Of a stretch of DNA of 64,000 bases, positions 40,602 through 49,732 are shown one piece after another (positions within the stretch are counted from its first letter, which is position 1; every line of letters begins with the position of its first letter). Below the pieces are notes generated by a model. That model was not told the origin of the DNA. It saw only the letters and a list, made by a program, of their open reading frames with translations, and made no database searches. The translations under genes and the position numbers were made by a program. Source of the stretch: Sporosarcina sp. Marseille-Q4943 (GTDB lineage: Bacteria; Bacillota; Bacilli; Bacillales_A; Planococcaceae); assembly GCF_943736995.1 (NCBI RefSeq), contig NZ_OX031157.1, forward strand, positions 434,001-498,000. The letters run 5' to 3'.

Positions 40602-42842
40602 TCATCCGCCAATTATCTCTTCAACTTCCTCATCTTCTGTCTCTTCATTCTTTTCGATTGGGGTATGCTGGTCTTCCGGGGATTTCAGCTGGAGGACGAC
40701 CGGGTCATCTTTACTGATGACAGCACCCGCAGAAAGACTTTGCTCGGTCACATATCCATCCCCATTCAACCGGATATCAAGCCCAGATAACATTTTAAAT
40801 GATAACGTCATTTTTTTCGACCACCCGGAAAAATTTGGAAGAGTGGTATCTCCCTCAGTTTCAAGAAGGACTAGAGATCCTTCACTCAATTTCGTTCCTT
40901 CTGCGGGATATTGACTCTTCACTTTGCCCCCCTCGCCGATCAAGACCGGGGAAAATCCTTGTTGTTGAAGCATTGCAATCGAGGATTCCGCATCTTCTCC
41001 AACATGGTTCGATAGGGACTTCGTCGAATACGTTTCACTATTTTCCGGAAGTATATTCATATACTTCAAGCTACTTTCCATAATGGAAGTGAAAAGCTCG
41101 GCAACCGGATCCGATCCATATTGGCCTAGCTCAAGCTTCGGCTGTTGGACGATTACATATGTCAATAACTGAGGGTCGTCGATAGGAGCCATGCCGAGGA
41201 AAGAATAGAGATACTTGCCGTCCCCCGACAGATAGCCTCTTCCATCTTTTTTCGGAATTTCCGCTGTACCCGTCTTTCCGCCAACAGAGTAGCCTGAAAG
41301 AGCAAATTTCCGGCCAGTGCCTGCTTCGGATGTAACTGTTGAAGCTAATATCTCACGAACCTGCTTGGCAGTTTCTGCTGAAATAGGGGATTTGCGCTCT
41401 TCTTCATGGTGATCCACTACTTCTTTCCCCGTATTCGGATCAACAATCCTGTCGATGACGTACGGCTTCATCATTTTGCCGTCATTCGCAATCGCTGTTG
41501 CCGCTTGGATCATTTGGATGGGAGTGACTGTGGATCCTTGTCCATACGAGGTCGTTAAACGTTCACTTGGATTGATGTCCAAAATGATGCCAGGAACTTC
41601 ATTCGGCAAATCGATTCCGACCTTTTCACCAAATCCGAATCCGCGTAGATATTCGATGAATGTCCGGTCGCCCATCCTTTCTAACAGATATGCCATCGAT
41701 ACGTTCGATGACCGTTGGAAACCTTCCAAGAAGTTGATTCTACCCCAACCGGTCCTGTTAACGTCACGGATTGTCTTATCGTAAATCGTATATTGCCCTG
41801 ACTGGTACTCGGCAAAAGGATCCCATTTTTTCTCTTCGATTGCCGCCGCTAACGTAAACATCTTCATCGTTGAGCCCGGCTCAATCGTGTTTTGGATAGC
41901 GTCATTCAACCAGTTTTCCGTCAATCCTTCACGTGTGGAAGGATGGAAGGAAGGTCGCTGGCTCATAGCATAGATTTCTCCAGTTTTCGGGTTGGTGACG
42001 ATGACAAGCATTTTTTCAGGCGAATATTTTGACTCTACTTGATTCATCGCATCTTCTACAAAGTTCTGGATTGTTTTATCAATTGTCAATTGGATTGTCA
42101 TTCCATCCTTCGCCGCAACGACTTTCTTTTCCGATTTCGGCAAGATGAATCCCCAAATATCAGTTTGATAATCCACTTTTCCATTCGTCCCAGTAAGTTC
42201 CTCATTGTAAGTCTTTTCAAGGCCCATTTTACCGACCGTGGAAACTTTCCCATCCTTATCTTCTTCTCGCATAGCAAAGCCAATTAAATACGATGCAAAA
42301 TTCCCATTTGGATAAAAACGTTTTTTATCCTCGATGAACTGCAGCCCAGTAACTCCTTCTTTTTCAGCAGCCTCTTTAATGGCCAGCATCGTTTCATGGC
42401 TTATATCGCGACCCGCTTTTCCGAATTCAATTTGATAGGTGTCCGCATTCCTTTTTAGCGCCGCGTCCCTGATTCTGAGCATCTCCTCTTTTTCCATAGG
42501 AATGAACCTGCTCAGTACATCTGCAGCCTTGTCAAAGTCTGTGACATGCCTAGGCTTTTTCGCACCCTTTTCAGTCGCTTTTTCATTCAATACTGCAATT
42601 AATCGATAGCTTAACGTATCAGAAGCGATCAATTCACCATTGCGATCGATGATTTTTCCTCGCTCGGCCTTCAAGGTGGCTTCCCTTGCATATTTCGCTT
42701 CTGCCATAGCTGCCATTTGTCTTCCTTCAGCCTGTCCTGTAATTTGAATGCTCAGCAATCGCCAGAACAAAAGAAAAAAGAGCCCTCCGAAAACTACGAA
42801 CATCAGAAAGGCTCCCCATTGAAATCGAAACTTCTTTTTCAT
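40602..42842 (-). CDS. pbpB: Penicillin-binding protein 2B, divisome transpeptidase
   Basis: Class B PBP essential for septal peptidoglycan cross-linking. It has one N-terminal helix, the transpeptidase motifs EPGSTMKMF (SxxK), SSNVSMAYLL (SxN) and GGKTGTAEI (KTG), then two C-terminal PASTA domains (about residues 595-720) and an acidic tail. Length is 746 residues. The ATG overlaps the ftsL stop by ATGA. Confidence 0.96.
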   Translation of the reverse strand: MKKKFRFQWGAFLMFVVFGGLFFLLFWRLLSIQITGQAEGRQMAAMAEAKYAREATLKAERGKIIDRNGELIASDTLSYRLIAVLNEKATEKGAKKPRHVTDFDKAADVLSRFIPMEKEEMLRIRDAALKRNADTYQIEFGKAGRDISHETMLAIKEAAEKEGVTGLQFIEDKKRFYPNGNFASYLIGFAMREEDKDGKVSTVGKMGLEKTYNEELTGTNGKVDYQTDIWGFILPKSEKKVVAAKDGMTIQLTIDKTIQNFVEDAMNQVESKYSPEKMLVIVTNPKTGEIYAMSQRPSFHPSTREGLTENWLNDAIQNTIEPGSTMKMFTLAAAIEEKKWDPFAEYQSGQYTIYDKTIRDVNRTGWGRINFLEGFQRSSNVSMAYLLERMGDRTFIEYLRGFGFGEKVGIDLPNEVPGIILDINPSERLTTSYGQGSTVTPIQMIQAATAIANDGKMMKPYVIDRIVDPNTGKEVVDHHEEERKSPISAETAKQVREILASTVTSEAGTGRKFALSGYSVGGKTGTAEIPKKDGRGYLSGDGKYLYSFLGMAPIDDPQLLTYVIVQQPKLELGQYGSDPVAELFTSIMESSLKYMNILPENSETYSTKSLSNHVGEDAESSIAMLQQQGFSPVLIGEGGKVKSQYPAEGTKLSEGSLVLLETEGDTTLPNFSGWSKKMTLSFKMLSGLDIRLNGDGYVTEQSLSAGAVISKDDPVVLQLKSPEDQHTPIEKNEETEDEEVEEIIGG

Positions 42843-43219
42843 CGTCCAGGCACGACCTTTACGTTTTTCTCGTTAAGATTCAAGCCGAGCTCCTTCGCTT
42901 TATTCCAAATTACTTCGTATGTAGATTTTTCGCTCACTTGTATGGACAATTCAGTATTTTGTTTTGCAGTTTCATCAATTTCCTTGTTAATCAATTGCAC
43001 TTCCTTGTTCGTATCATTGATTTGGGCCTGAGTATGCAAAATCATTGTAGAGAATAGTACGAGAACTGCCGCGAACAGCACGAACAGAAATTTTTCCCCT
43101 GTCGAGAAAAGTTTTCTTGAACGCCTCGCAGGCTGTTGTGTCTCATTCGTCCTTGGTGATTGAGGTGCATGTACTTCATGTATCGTATTCATTTGAAAGC
43201 TTCTCTGTTCCAATGCCAT
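42839..43219 (-). CDS. ftsL: Cell division protein FtsL
   Basis: Small bitopic divisome protein (126 residues). A basic cytoplasmic tail (PARRSRKLFS) precedes one helix (KFLFVLFAAVLVLFSTMIL) and an extracellular leucine-zipper-like coiled coil (INDTNKEVQLINKEIDETAK). The position between rsmH and pbpB is the classic ftsL slot. AAAGGGGG precedes the ATG. Confidence 0.92.
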   Translation of the reverse strand: MALEQRSFQMNTIHEVHAPQSPRTNETQQPARRSRKLFSTGEKFLFVLFAAVLVLFSTMILHTQAQINDTNKEVQLINKEIDETAKQNTELSIQVSEKSTYEVIWNKAKELGLNLNEKNVKVVPGR

Positions 43220-43235
43220 CTCACAAGTTCCCCCT

Positions 43236-44168
43236 TTATTTTTTCTCTACGATCCGCAGCTTGGCAGATCTGGATCTTTTGTTACCTTCTATTTCATCCT
43301 CGCTCGGAAGAATCGGTTTTCTCGTCACCAATTTGAATTCTGGATCCATTCCCTCCGGAACGATCGGCAGATTTGGCGGCAATTCCGGCATGGATGACGC
43401 TTCTTTGAAAATTGTTTTACATAGTCTGTCTTCAAGTGAATGGAAAGTGATAACGCAAATGCGTCCACCTGGATTCATGATCGTCAATGCATCGGTCAAT
43501 GAATCTTCCGCTGCCCCAAGCTCATCATTCACAGCGATCCGTATTGCCTGGAAAACCCTTTTCGCTGGATGTCCACCTGTTCTGCGAGCAGCCGCTGGAA
43601 TCCCCTCTTTAATCAACTCGACAAGATCGCCTGTTGTTTTGATCGGAGCGTTTTTCCGCGCCTCTTCAATCTTTCTCGCGATACCTTTTGAAAACTTTTC
43701 TTCGCCATATCTGAAAAAGATACGTACCAAGTCTTCATATGCCCAATCATTGACCACTTCAAAAGCAGTCAAATCTGCCTCTGTGTTCATGCGCATATCG
43801 AGCATTGCATCATGATTGTAGCTAAATCCTCGCTCAGGCGTATCTAACTGCGGCGAGGATACGCCGAGATCATAAAGTACGCCGTCCACTGTATACACGT
43901 CAATCTTCGCCAGTTCGCTTTTCAAATCTCTGAAATTCGAGTGTATGAATGTGACCTGTTCCAAATAATCCTTCAGCTTCACTTTAGCAGCGTCAATTGC
44001 TGTCGTATCCTGATCGAAGCAGATCAATCTTCCGCCTGCCGAAAGCTTCTTCACAATTTCCAAACTATGCCCTGCACCGCCTAATGTGCAATCGACATAA
44101 ATACCATCTGGTTTAATGTTGAGCCCATCGACGGCTTCGTGAAGTAATACTGTTGTGTGATCGAACAT
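43236..44168 (-). CDS. rsmH: 16S rRNA (cytosine-1402-N4)-methyltransferase
   Basis: SAM-dependent methyltransferase (formerly MraW). The SAM-binding loop is [10 protein letters not shown] near residue 28, and [25 protein letters not shown] and [10 protein letters not shown] are family signatures. Length of 310 residues fits. It lies 39 bp after mraZ and before ftsL. Confidence 0.97.
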   Translation of the reverse strand: MFDHTTVLLHEAVDGLNIKPDGIYVDCTLGGAGHSLEIVKKLSAGGRLICFDQDTTAIDAAKVKLKDYLEQVTFIHSNFRDLKSELAKIDVYTVDGVLYDLGVSSPQLDTPERGFSYNHDAMLDMRMNTEADLTAFEVVNDWAYEDLVRIFFRYGEEKFSKGIARKIEEARKNAPIKTTGDLVELIKEGIPAAARRTGGHPAKRVFQAIRIAVNDELGAAEDSLTDALTIMNPGGRICVITFHSLEDRLCKTIFKEASSMPELPPNLPIVPEGMDPEFKLVTRKPILPSEDEIEGNKRSRSAKLRIVEKK

Positions 44169-44207
44169 AGAAACCGCCTTCTTTCCATTTTTTAATAAAT
44201 CATCAAG

Positions 44208-44639
44208 TTAAAAATCAAAGTCGATAATGTTTTCCGCAATTTCGTTGAACGATTGCTCTGATTCGTCGTAATAGGAATCCCAAGAAGATTTCGACCAGAT
44301 TTCAATGCGGCTCGAAACTCCAATGACGACACAGTCTTTTTCAACTTTCGCGTAATCGAGTAATGAGGATGGAATATTGACACGGCCCTGCTTGTCGATT
44401 TCAACTTCAGTGGCACCAGAGAAGAAGAATCGGGCAAACGCTCGCGCATCTTTCTTCGTAACCGGCAGCGCCTTCAATTTTTCCTCAAGCCGTTTCCATT
44501 CCTCCATAGGGTAACCGAAGAGACAGTTATCCAGTCCACGAGTCAGCACAAAACCATCCATCAGATATTCCCTGAACTTCGAAGGGACTATCAAACGGCC
44601 TTTTGCATCTACAGTGTGCTGATATTCACCCATGAACAT
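44208..44639 (-). CDS. mraZ: Transcriptional regulator MraZ
   Basis: AbrB-like double-SpoVT fold DNA-binding protein that autoregulates the division and cell wall cluster. The 143-residue protein starts [19 protein letters not shown] and contains the two DKxGR-type repeats ([13 protein letters not shown] and [12 protein letters not shown]). The open frame extends far upstream, but the ATG at 44639 matches the family start and length. Direct repeats that look like its operator lie about 30 bp upstream. Confidence 0.95.
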   Translation of the reverse strand: MFMGEYQHTVDAKGRLIVPSKFREYLMDGFVLTRGLDNCLFGYPMEEWKRLEEKLKALPVTKKDARAFARFFFSGATEVEIDKQGRVNIPSSLLDYAKVEKDCVVIGVSSRIEIWSKSSWDSYYDESEQSFNEIAENIIDFDF

Positions 44640-44670
44640 ACTCTTCACCCCACTATATGTTTTTAATGTA

Positions 44671-44694
44671 CCACATCCCTCCACATTCCTCCAC
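44671..44694 (-). promoter_or_regulatory. Candidate MraZ operator: three GTGG direct repeats, 10-bp period
   Basis: The minus strand reads GTGG-AGGAAT-GTGG-AGGGAT-GTGG, with boxes at 44694-44691, 44684-44681 and 44674-44671. E. coli MraZ binds three TGGGN repeats spaced by five bases in its own promoter region; here TGGnn repeats have the same 10-bp period just upstream of mraZ. Confidence 0.55.
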
Positions 44695-44811
44695 TCAAAA
44701 TCTATTTTCATAGGAAAATGTGTATATAGTACTTGTTTCATTGAGATATTGCTATAATTCGAGCAAAGTTTCGAGATACGCAAAAATACGATAATAACCT
44801 CATAAAAGCAC

Positions 44812-44851
44812 AAAAAACGCCGACGCAGACATTGAATGCCTGCATCGGCGT
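44812..44851 (-). terminator. Terminator of bshC
   Basis: Minus-strand ACGCCGATGCAGGCA pairs with TGTCTGCGTCGGCGT (44817-44851) with few mismatches, followed by six T. It insulates bshC from the division cluster. Confidence 0.9.
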
Positions 44852-44862
44852 AGCTTCATTAG

Positions 44863-46473
44863 TTATAAATAGACGATTTGATGGGTTCCATCCATTTTGA
44901 TCGGCTGACGAATCAGGTCTTGGACCAGTTGAGGGCCGTACTGATTCATGAATAGATAAGGCGTGAAGATTCGTTCCTGCAGCGAACCCTCAGGCAACAG
45001 CTCGTTTTCGAGTATGCTGTATTTTCGGAGAGCTGTTTCGTGTTGGATCAACAGTTCCTCTTCTGCCTTCTTCCGTATATAATCCAATTGTTTTTCATGG
45101 AATTTCAAATTCTTATCTAGCAACTGACGCATTGACGCGCTCGATTCTTCAGCAAGTTCCTCGTATTTCCCTTTCAATTGCATTTCCGTTTCCGCCAGTA
45201 GATTTTCAAACCGTTCGTTTTGCAACGAATCAATGAAACGGTCTCGAACTTCATGGACTTTGCCTGATAGCACGTCCTCCAATGTTAATGAAGTTGAATC
45301 CATTGCCAGCTTTGCACGCTTAGATACTAAAGTCATCGATACCCGCGGGACGATGATCGGCATCTGAATTCCGTAAAGGCTAAAAGCTTCTTTCAATAAG
45401 GCCCAATATGCAATTTCCCCAGGACCGCCGACGAAAGCCAGAACCGGGAACACGAGATCTTGCATGATCGGTCGTGTCACCACATTATTGCTTAACAGCC
45501 AAGGCTCGTCATTGGCGATACGCAACATTTCATCGAGGGTGAAACGGAGGCCGACACTATCATTCACAAAAGCCCCGTCCTTTTTGGATAACAGGACTCG
45601 TCCAGTTTCATGCACATAAAACAGATGCGCAGCTTCCTTTTCAGCTTCAATCGGCTTACCGAATCCCAGCTCGGAAAATTGCTCCTCTTTTTCAACGATC
45701 AATCTTGCAAGTTCATCGGATTCAGTAATGAATTGAGCAAAATGTTTTTTTTCAATTTCCCGCAATGGCTTGTATGCCGAATCGATGAATAGAAGCCCTT
45801 GTTCATGGAAGAGTCCGTTCATCAGTCTGACGAAAAATCCAGTAAACGTCTTTTCCATTTCGACTGCAGTCAACACATCCTCCATTAATGCTCGCGTATG
45901 CTCCGTTTCACCAAATTGGCGGAAAACGCCTTCTATGAATGCTGTCATTTCTTTATGGGAATACGCTGCATCAGAAGCCATCAATTTTAAAATGAACTTC
46001 TCTGGATATTTATGTTTCGTCGTTCCTCCAAAAGCTTCCGTATAGACATGATTAATTTCATTCAAATCATGATCCTCGCCCGCGACCCAAAATACAGGGA
46101 TGACAGGCATGCCAAGCTCTTCCCTTTTTTGCTCTGCAAGAAGGATAACCGTAATCGCTTTGTGGACAGAATAGAGCGGACCTGTCATAATACCGGCTTG
46201 CTGGCCACCGATGACAACAACTCCATTATCCGAAAGTTCTTCGAGATGCTCCGACGCTTTACTCGAAATGCCGAATGGTTCCATGAAAGAACGTATAACC
46301 GAAGTAAGCTCTTCCCTTAGAAACGGACGGCCTGATAATTCCTTCAACCTTTCGGGATAAGACTGGCTTTCATTTCTATAATCAAAGAAGTTATGTATGA
46401 ATTGTTCGTCATGATTGTAAGCTTGCATCACTTTGTTTCCATTACCCAAGACAATTGTTTCTATTTCCATCAT
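44863..46473 (-). CDS. bshC: Bacillithiol synthase BshC
   Basis: Adds cysteine to glucosaminyl-malate in the last step of bacillithiol synthesis. The 536-residue protein has the conserved nucleotide-binding-like segment VVIGGQQAGIMTGPLYSVHKA near residue 87 (given in part), PVFWVAGEDHDLNEINH near 124, and a long C-terminal coiled coil (about residues 385-460). Its place directly upstream of mraZ matches B. subtilis yllA. Other bsh genes are not in the window. Tandem ATG codons leave the start ambiguous by one codon. Confidence 0.93.
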   Translation of the reverse strand: MMEIETIVLGNGNKVMQAYNHDEQFIHNFFDYRNESQSYPERLKELSGRPFLREELTSVIRSFMEPFGISSKASEHLEELSDNGVVVIGGQQAGIMTGPLYSVHKAITVILLAEQKREELGMPVIPVFWVAGEDHDLNEINHVYTEAFGGTTKHKYPEKFILKLMASDAAYSHKEMTAFIEGVFRQFGETEHTRALMEDVLTAVEMEKTFTGFFVRLMNGLFHEQGLLFIDSAYKPLREIEKKHFAQFITESDELARLIVEKEEQFSELGFGKPIEAEKEAAHLFYVHETGRVLLSKKDGAFVNDSVGLRFTLDEMLRIANDEPWLLSNNVVTRPIMQDLVFPVLAFVGGPGEIAYWALLKEAFSLYGIQMPIIVPRVSMTLVSKRAKLAMDSTSLTLEDVLSGKVHEVRDRFIDSLQNERFENLLAETEMQLKGKYEELAEESSASMRQLLDKNLKFHEKQLDYIRKKAEEELLIQHETALRKYSILENELLPEGSLQERIFTPYLFMNQYGPQLVQDLIRQPIKMDGTHQIVYL

Positions 46474-46553
46474 TGATGCCCCTTTTTACTGATATGAACA
46501 GAGTATATCATTCTAATTCATCGGATTGAAAAATATACGCTTGTCGCGTTGAG

Positions 46554-46946
46554 TTATTTTACATATTCAGATATCTTTAAGCTGACACCTATGACGAGAA
46601 GAATAATGTAGGCAAAGGATAGTAGTAAGAAATACAATCTCCATGTTTTATGTAAAACACGGCTAATTTGAAATTCCTTCTCTCTCACCCTCTCGATGAT
46701 TGCAAAAAGGATCGCAAGCATAATGGCGATTGATGTAATATAAAAACCGGTTCCTCTGCCAAAAACGGTCAACGATGTAATATAAACCGACAAAAATAAA
46801 AAGGGCGTCGTAAAGTCCGCTGCCTTCCCGATGACAGCTGCTGGCGCTTTCCCCATTTTTCTCATCCCGATAAGGAATACAATCGTTATTAGAAACGGAA
46901 ATAGAACGATGATTCCTGTAAGTATCGACAGGAGGCTATTGATCAT
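46554..46946 (-). CDS. DUF3397 family membrane protein
   Basis: A 130-residue membrane protein with four predicted helices (about residues 4-26, 45-65, 70-87 and 104-124). It resembles the DUF3397 family found next to panE and bshC in Bacillales; no function is known. It overlaps the panE stop by ATGA, so it is co-translated with panE. Confidence 0.8.
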   Translation of the reverse strand: MINSLLSILTGIIVLFPFLITIVFLIGMRKMGKAPAAVIGKAADFTTPFLFLSVYITSLTVFGRGTGFYITSIAIMLAILFAIIERVREKEFQISRVLHKTWRLYFLLLSFAYIILLVIGVSLKISEYVK

Positions 46947-47842
46947 CGCAAGCAGCTCCTATCGATCGCAAGCAGCATTTTTTCGAGTGTTTGCAATAAG
47001 GCCAAGCTCGCACCACGCATTTCACCCATTTGAATGACGGACGATACTACCGTTTCAATCTCCATCGGATTCCCGTTCAACCGATCTGTCAACATGGATG
47101 ATCTGTTTTTTGCTGTTCTCACGCAAATCTCTTCAACAGCGGCTTTCGATAAATCATTTTGCATTTCGGGAAAAGCAGCGATGATTTCTTTAAAAAGTTG
47201 GTCAAAAAGTGTGTTAGCGTATGGATTCTCCACCAATTCTCCATTTTTCACTTGCAAAATCGCTGTCAGAGGATTGATCATGCAATTGATCAACAATTTG
47301 CGTAAGACGATTGTGTGTGCATCGCTCACAATTTCAACTGGAAATGCTGCCGAATCGACTGATGTTATGAAATCGAAACTCGTTTCGTCTCCTCGGTAAG
47401 GAGCAATCTTCATTGCACCGACCCCGTTATGGGAGACCGTACGATCATCCAGCCGCCCAGCTCCATGTTCGACAGTTGCAAAAAACACGTTCGGCAATGA
47501 AGTACTGCTTACGAAATTGAAATGTCCATACCCATTTTGGACGAACATGACAGCATTCCCCATTTTCCTTTCGAGAATGTCTTCAACTATAGGCGCGACT
47601 CCTCCATACTTTGTTGCGACTATCCAAGGAGCTTTTTTCGGCAGCTTTCCTGCATCTGTTTGTGCTTCCGCCTCCAACACCGTTTCTGAACCATCGCCAT
47701 TGATCCGCCTGATTCCTTGCTCTTGGATAATAGCCGCCTGCTCGTCCCGTCTTACTAAAAACGTAACCCGCATACCTGCTTCTGCCAAATATGAGCCTAT
47801 GAGCAATCCAATAGAGCCCGCCCCAGCGACAACAACTTCCAT
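46943..47842 (-). CDS. panE: 2-dehydropantoate 2-reductase
   Basis: NADPH-dependent reduction of ketopantoate to pantoate in the pantothenate pathway. The Rossmann motif VVAGAGSIGLLIGSYLA is at the N-terminus, and the catalytic Lys region RKLLINCMINPLTA is near residue 177. Length of 299 residues fits. The position corresponds to B. subtilis ylbQ (panE) upstream of bshC. Confidence 0.9.
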   Translation of the reverse strand: MEVVVAGAGSIGLLIGSYLAEAGMRVTFLVRRDEQAAIIQEQGIRRINGDGSETVLEAEAQTDAGKLPKKAPWIVATKYGGVAPIVEDILERKMGNAVMFVQNGYGHFNFVSSTSLPNVFFATVEHGAGRLDDRTVSHNGVGAMKIAPYRGDETSFDFITSVDSAAFPVEIVSDAHTIVLRKLLINCMINPLTAILQVKNGELVENPYANTLFDQLFKEIIAAFPEMQNDLSKAAVEEICVRTAKNRSSMLTDRLNGNPMEIETVVSSVIQMGEMRGASLALLQTLEKMLLAIDRSCLR

Positions 47843-47858
47843 GCAAATCCTCCTTTTG

Positions 47859-47890
47859 AAAAAGGGCGACCTCCGGAAAGGCGCCCTTTA
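47859..47890 (-). terminator. Terminator of the acyl-CoA carboxylase operon
   Basis: Minus-strand AAAGGGCGCC and GTCGCCCTTT pair with one mismatch around TTTCCGGAG, followed by a T-run, 17 bases after the carboxyltransferase stop. Confidence 0.85.
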
Positions 47891-47907
47891 TTCTTCACTA
47901 TATTTAA

Positions 47908-49458
47908 TTATACAGGATAGACAGGATGTTTTTTAGGTGGTAATGGAACTTCTTTTGTCGAATAAAAACGGAAACGGTCCGCAAGCACATTCCGCAAATG
48001 TGAAGGTGCGATAATTTCATCGATGATCAACTCGGAAGCCATCTTGTAAATATCGATTTCCTCTTTATATTCTTTATGTTTCGCCTGGACGAAAGCGATT
48101 TTCTCTTTCGGATCCTCGATCGCTTCGATTTTATTCGAATAAACGGCATTGACTGCAGCTTCCGGACCCATCACTGCAATTTGCGCAGTCGGCAATGCAA
48201 TGCATACATCAGGCTCGAATGCCGGACCGGCCATCGCATAGAGTCCAGCACCATAAGCTTTCCGGACAACGACGGAAATTTTAGGGACCGTTGCCGAGCT
48301 CATCGCCATGATCAATTTAGCACCGTGACGAATAATGCCATCGCGTTCGACTTTTGTTCCGATCATAAAGCCTGGAACGTCCGCCAAAAACAGCAACGGA
48401 ATTGAAAATGCATCGCATAAGTTAATGAATTTGGCCGCCTTATCCGCCGAGTCGACGAAAAGGACGCCCCCTTTCACCTTCGGCTGGTTGGCAATGATTC
48501 CAACAGGTTGCCCCTCAATCCGCGCAAGTCCGGTAATAAGTTCCGGAGCAAACAATTTCTTAATATCAAAGAAACTACCTTCATCGATCAACGCATCTAT
48601 CGCTTCATACATATCGAACGGCGCATTTTGATTCTCCGGGATGATTTCCTCGAGGGTTCTTCCTGACTTAGCTGCTACTGCATCTTTCAAGGAAGGTTTC
48701 TCGGTAAAGTTAGCCGGAAAGTATTCGAGATAGCGACGTGCTTCACTGATCGCTTTCTCTTCGCTCTCAACGAGTACATCTCCGCATCCACTGACAGAGC
48801 AATGCATTCTCGCGCCACCCATCTCTTCCAAAGTCACTTTCTCGCCAATCACCTTTTCCGCCATCCGCGGGGATCCCAAGTACATGGAAGCATTCCCCTC
48901 CACCATGATGACGATATCACAAAATGCAGGGATGTAAGCTCCTCCTGCCGCTGATGGTCCAAACAATAGGCAGATTTGCGGGATGAAGCCCGATAGCCTC
49001 ACCTGGTTATGGAAAATCCTCCCGGCACCCCGACGGTTCGGAAACATTTCAAGCTGATCCGTAATCCGTGCACCTGCAGAATCGACAAGGTAGAGCATCG
49101 GCACTCTATTCTTTTCTGCAATCTCTTGGATGCGAATGATTTTCTCAACCGTCCTTGACCCCCACGAACCAGCTTTCACTGTCGAATCATTCGCCATGAC
49201 ACAAACAGTTTGCCCATTTACTTTGCCCATGGCAGTAACAACACCGTCTGCAGGCAGATCATCGGCTTCGCAATTTGCGAACCTGCCGTCCTCCATATAT
49301 TCCCCATTATCGAATAGGAGTCTGAGACGGTCACGTACAAACAGCTTATTCTGTTCCTTCAATTTTTCGTGATATTTCGGATGCCCTCCAGATAATACCT
49401 TGTCAATTCTTGTTTTCAGTTTTTCATTATAACTAGTCTGTTCTGTTATGTTTGTCAT
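47908..49458 (-). CDS. Acyl-CoA carboxylase carboxyltransferase subunit (YngE-like)
   Basis: Fused alpha/beta carboxyltransferase of the propionyl-/methylcrotonyl-CoA carboxylase family. Features include VDSAGARITDQ near residue 130, LFGPSAAGGAYIPAFCD near 170 and the C-terminal half with ADVPGFMIGT and KAYGAGLYAM. It resembles B. subtilis YngE. The substrate (propionyl-, methylcrotonyl- or another acyl-CoA) cannot be fixed by reading alone. I chose the ATG at 49458 behind GAAAGGGG (516 residues). It follows the biotin carrier and biotin carboxylase genes. Confidence 0.9.
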   Translation of the reverse strand: MTNITEQTSYNEKLKTRIDKVLSGGHPKYHEKLKEQNKLFVRDRLRLLFDNGEYMEDGRFANCEADDLPADGVVTAMGKVNGQTVCVMANDSTVKAGSWGSRTVEKIIRIQEIAEKNRVPMLYLVDSAGARITDQLEMFPNRRGAGRIFHNQVRLSGFIPQICLLFGPSAAGGAYIPAFCDIVIMVEGNASMYLGSPRMAEKVIGEKVTLEEMGGARMHCSVSGCGDVLVESEEKAISEARRYLEYFPANFTEKPSLKDAVAAKSGRTLEEIIPENQNAPFDMYEAIDALIDEGSFFDIKKLFAPELITGLARIEGQPVGIIANQPKVKGGVLFVDSADKAAKFINLCDAFSIPLLFLADVPGFMIGTKVERDGIIRHGAKLIMAMSSATVPKISVVVRKAYGAGLYAMAGPAFEPDVCIALPTAQIAVMGPEAAVNAVYSNKIEAIEDPKEKIAFVQAKHKEYKEEIDIYKMASELIIDEIIAPSHLRNVLADRFRFYSTKEVPLPPKKHPVYPV

Positions 49459-49516
49459 CGTTTTACCCCTTTCGATCACATTCTCTCCCCAGTACTCCGC
49501 ACGAAAAGAAGTTTCC

Positions 49517-49732
49517 TCAGCTTTCTATTACTGCCAATACGTCATCTTCATTTACGAAATCTCCGACTTGGACATTGATAGCTGTCACTTTTCCTGAAAC
49601 TTCTGTTTCTACAGGAATTTCCATTTTCATCGACTCGAGGACAATGATTACTTGACCCACCTGCACTTCATCCCCTTCGGCAACATTCACTGTAAATACT
49701 GTACCTGCCATCGCAGCTTTTAATTGTGTCAT
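49517..49732 (-). CDS. Biotin carrier domain protein of acyl-CoA carboxylase
   Basis: A 71-residue stand-alone biotinyl domain with the biotinylation motif ESMKMEIP near residue 34 and the flanking barrel strands (AGTVFTVNVAEGDEVQVGQ). It carries carboxybiotin between the upstream biotin carboxylase and the downstream carboxyltransferase. The start overlaps the biotin carboxylase stop by ATGA. It corresponds to B. subtilis yngHB. Confidence 0.92.
   Translation of the reverse strand: MTQLKAAMAGTVFTVNVAEGDEVQVGQVIIVLESMKMEIPVETEVSGKVTAINVQVGDFVNEDDVLAVIES

Noticed and set aside
44671..44694. Direct repeats upstream of mraZ considered as a CRISPR-like or microsatellite array
   Set aside because: Only three 10-bp units with variable bases, in an operator position; no spacers or cas genes.
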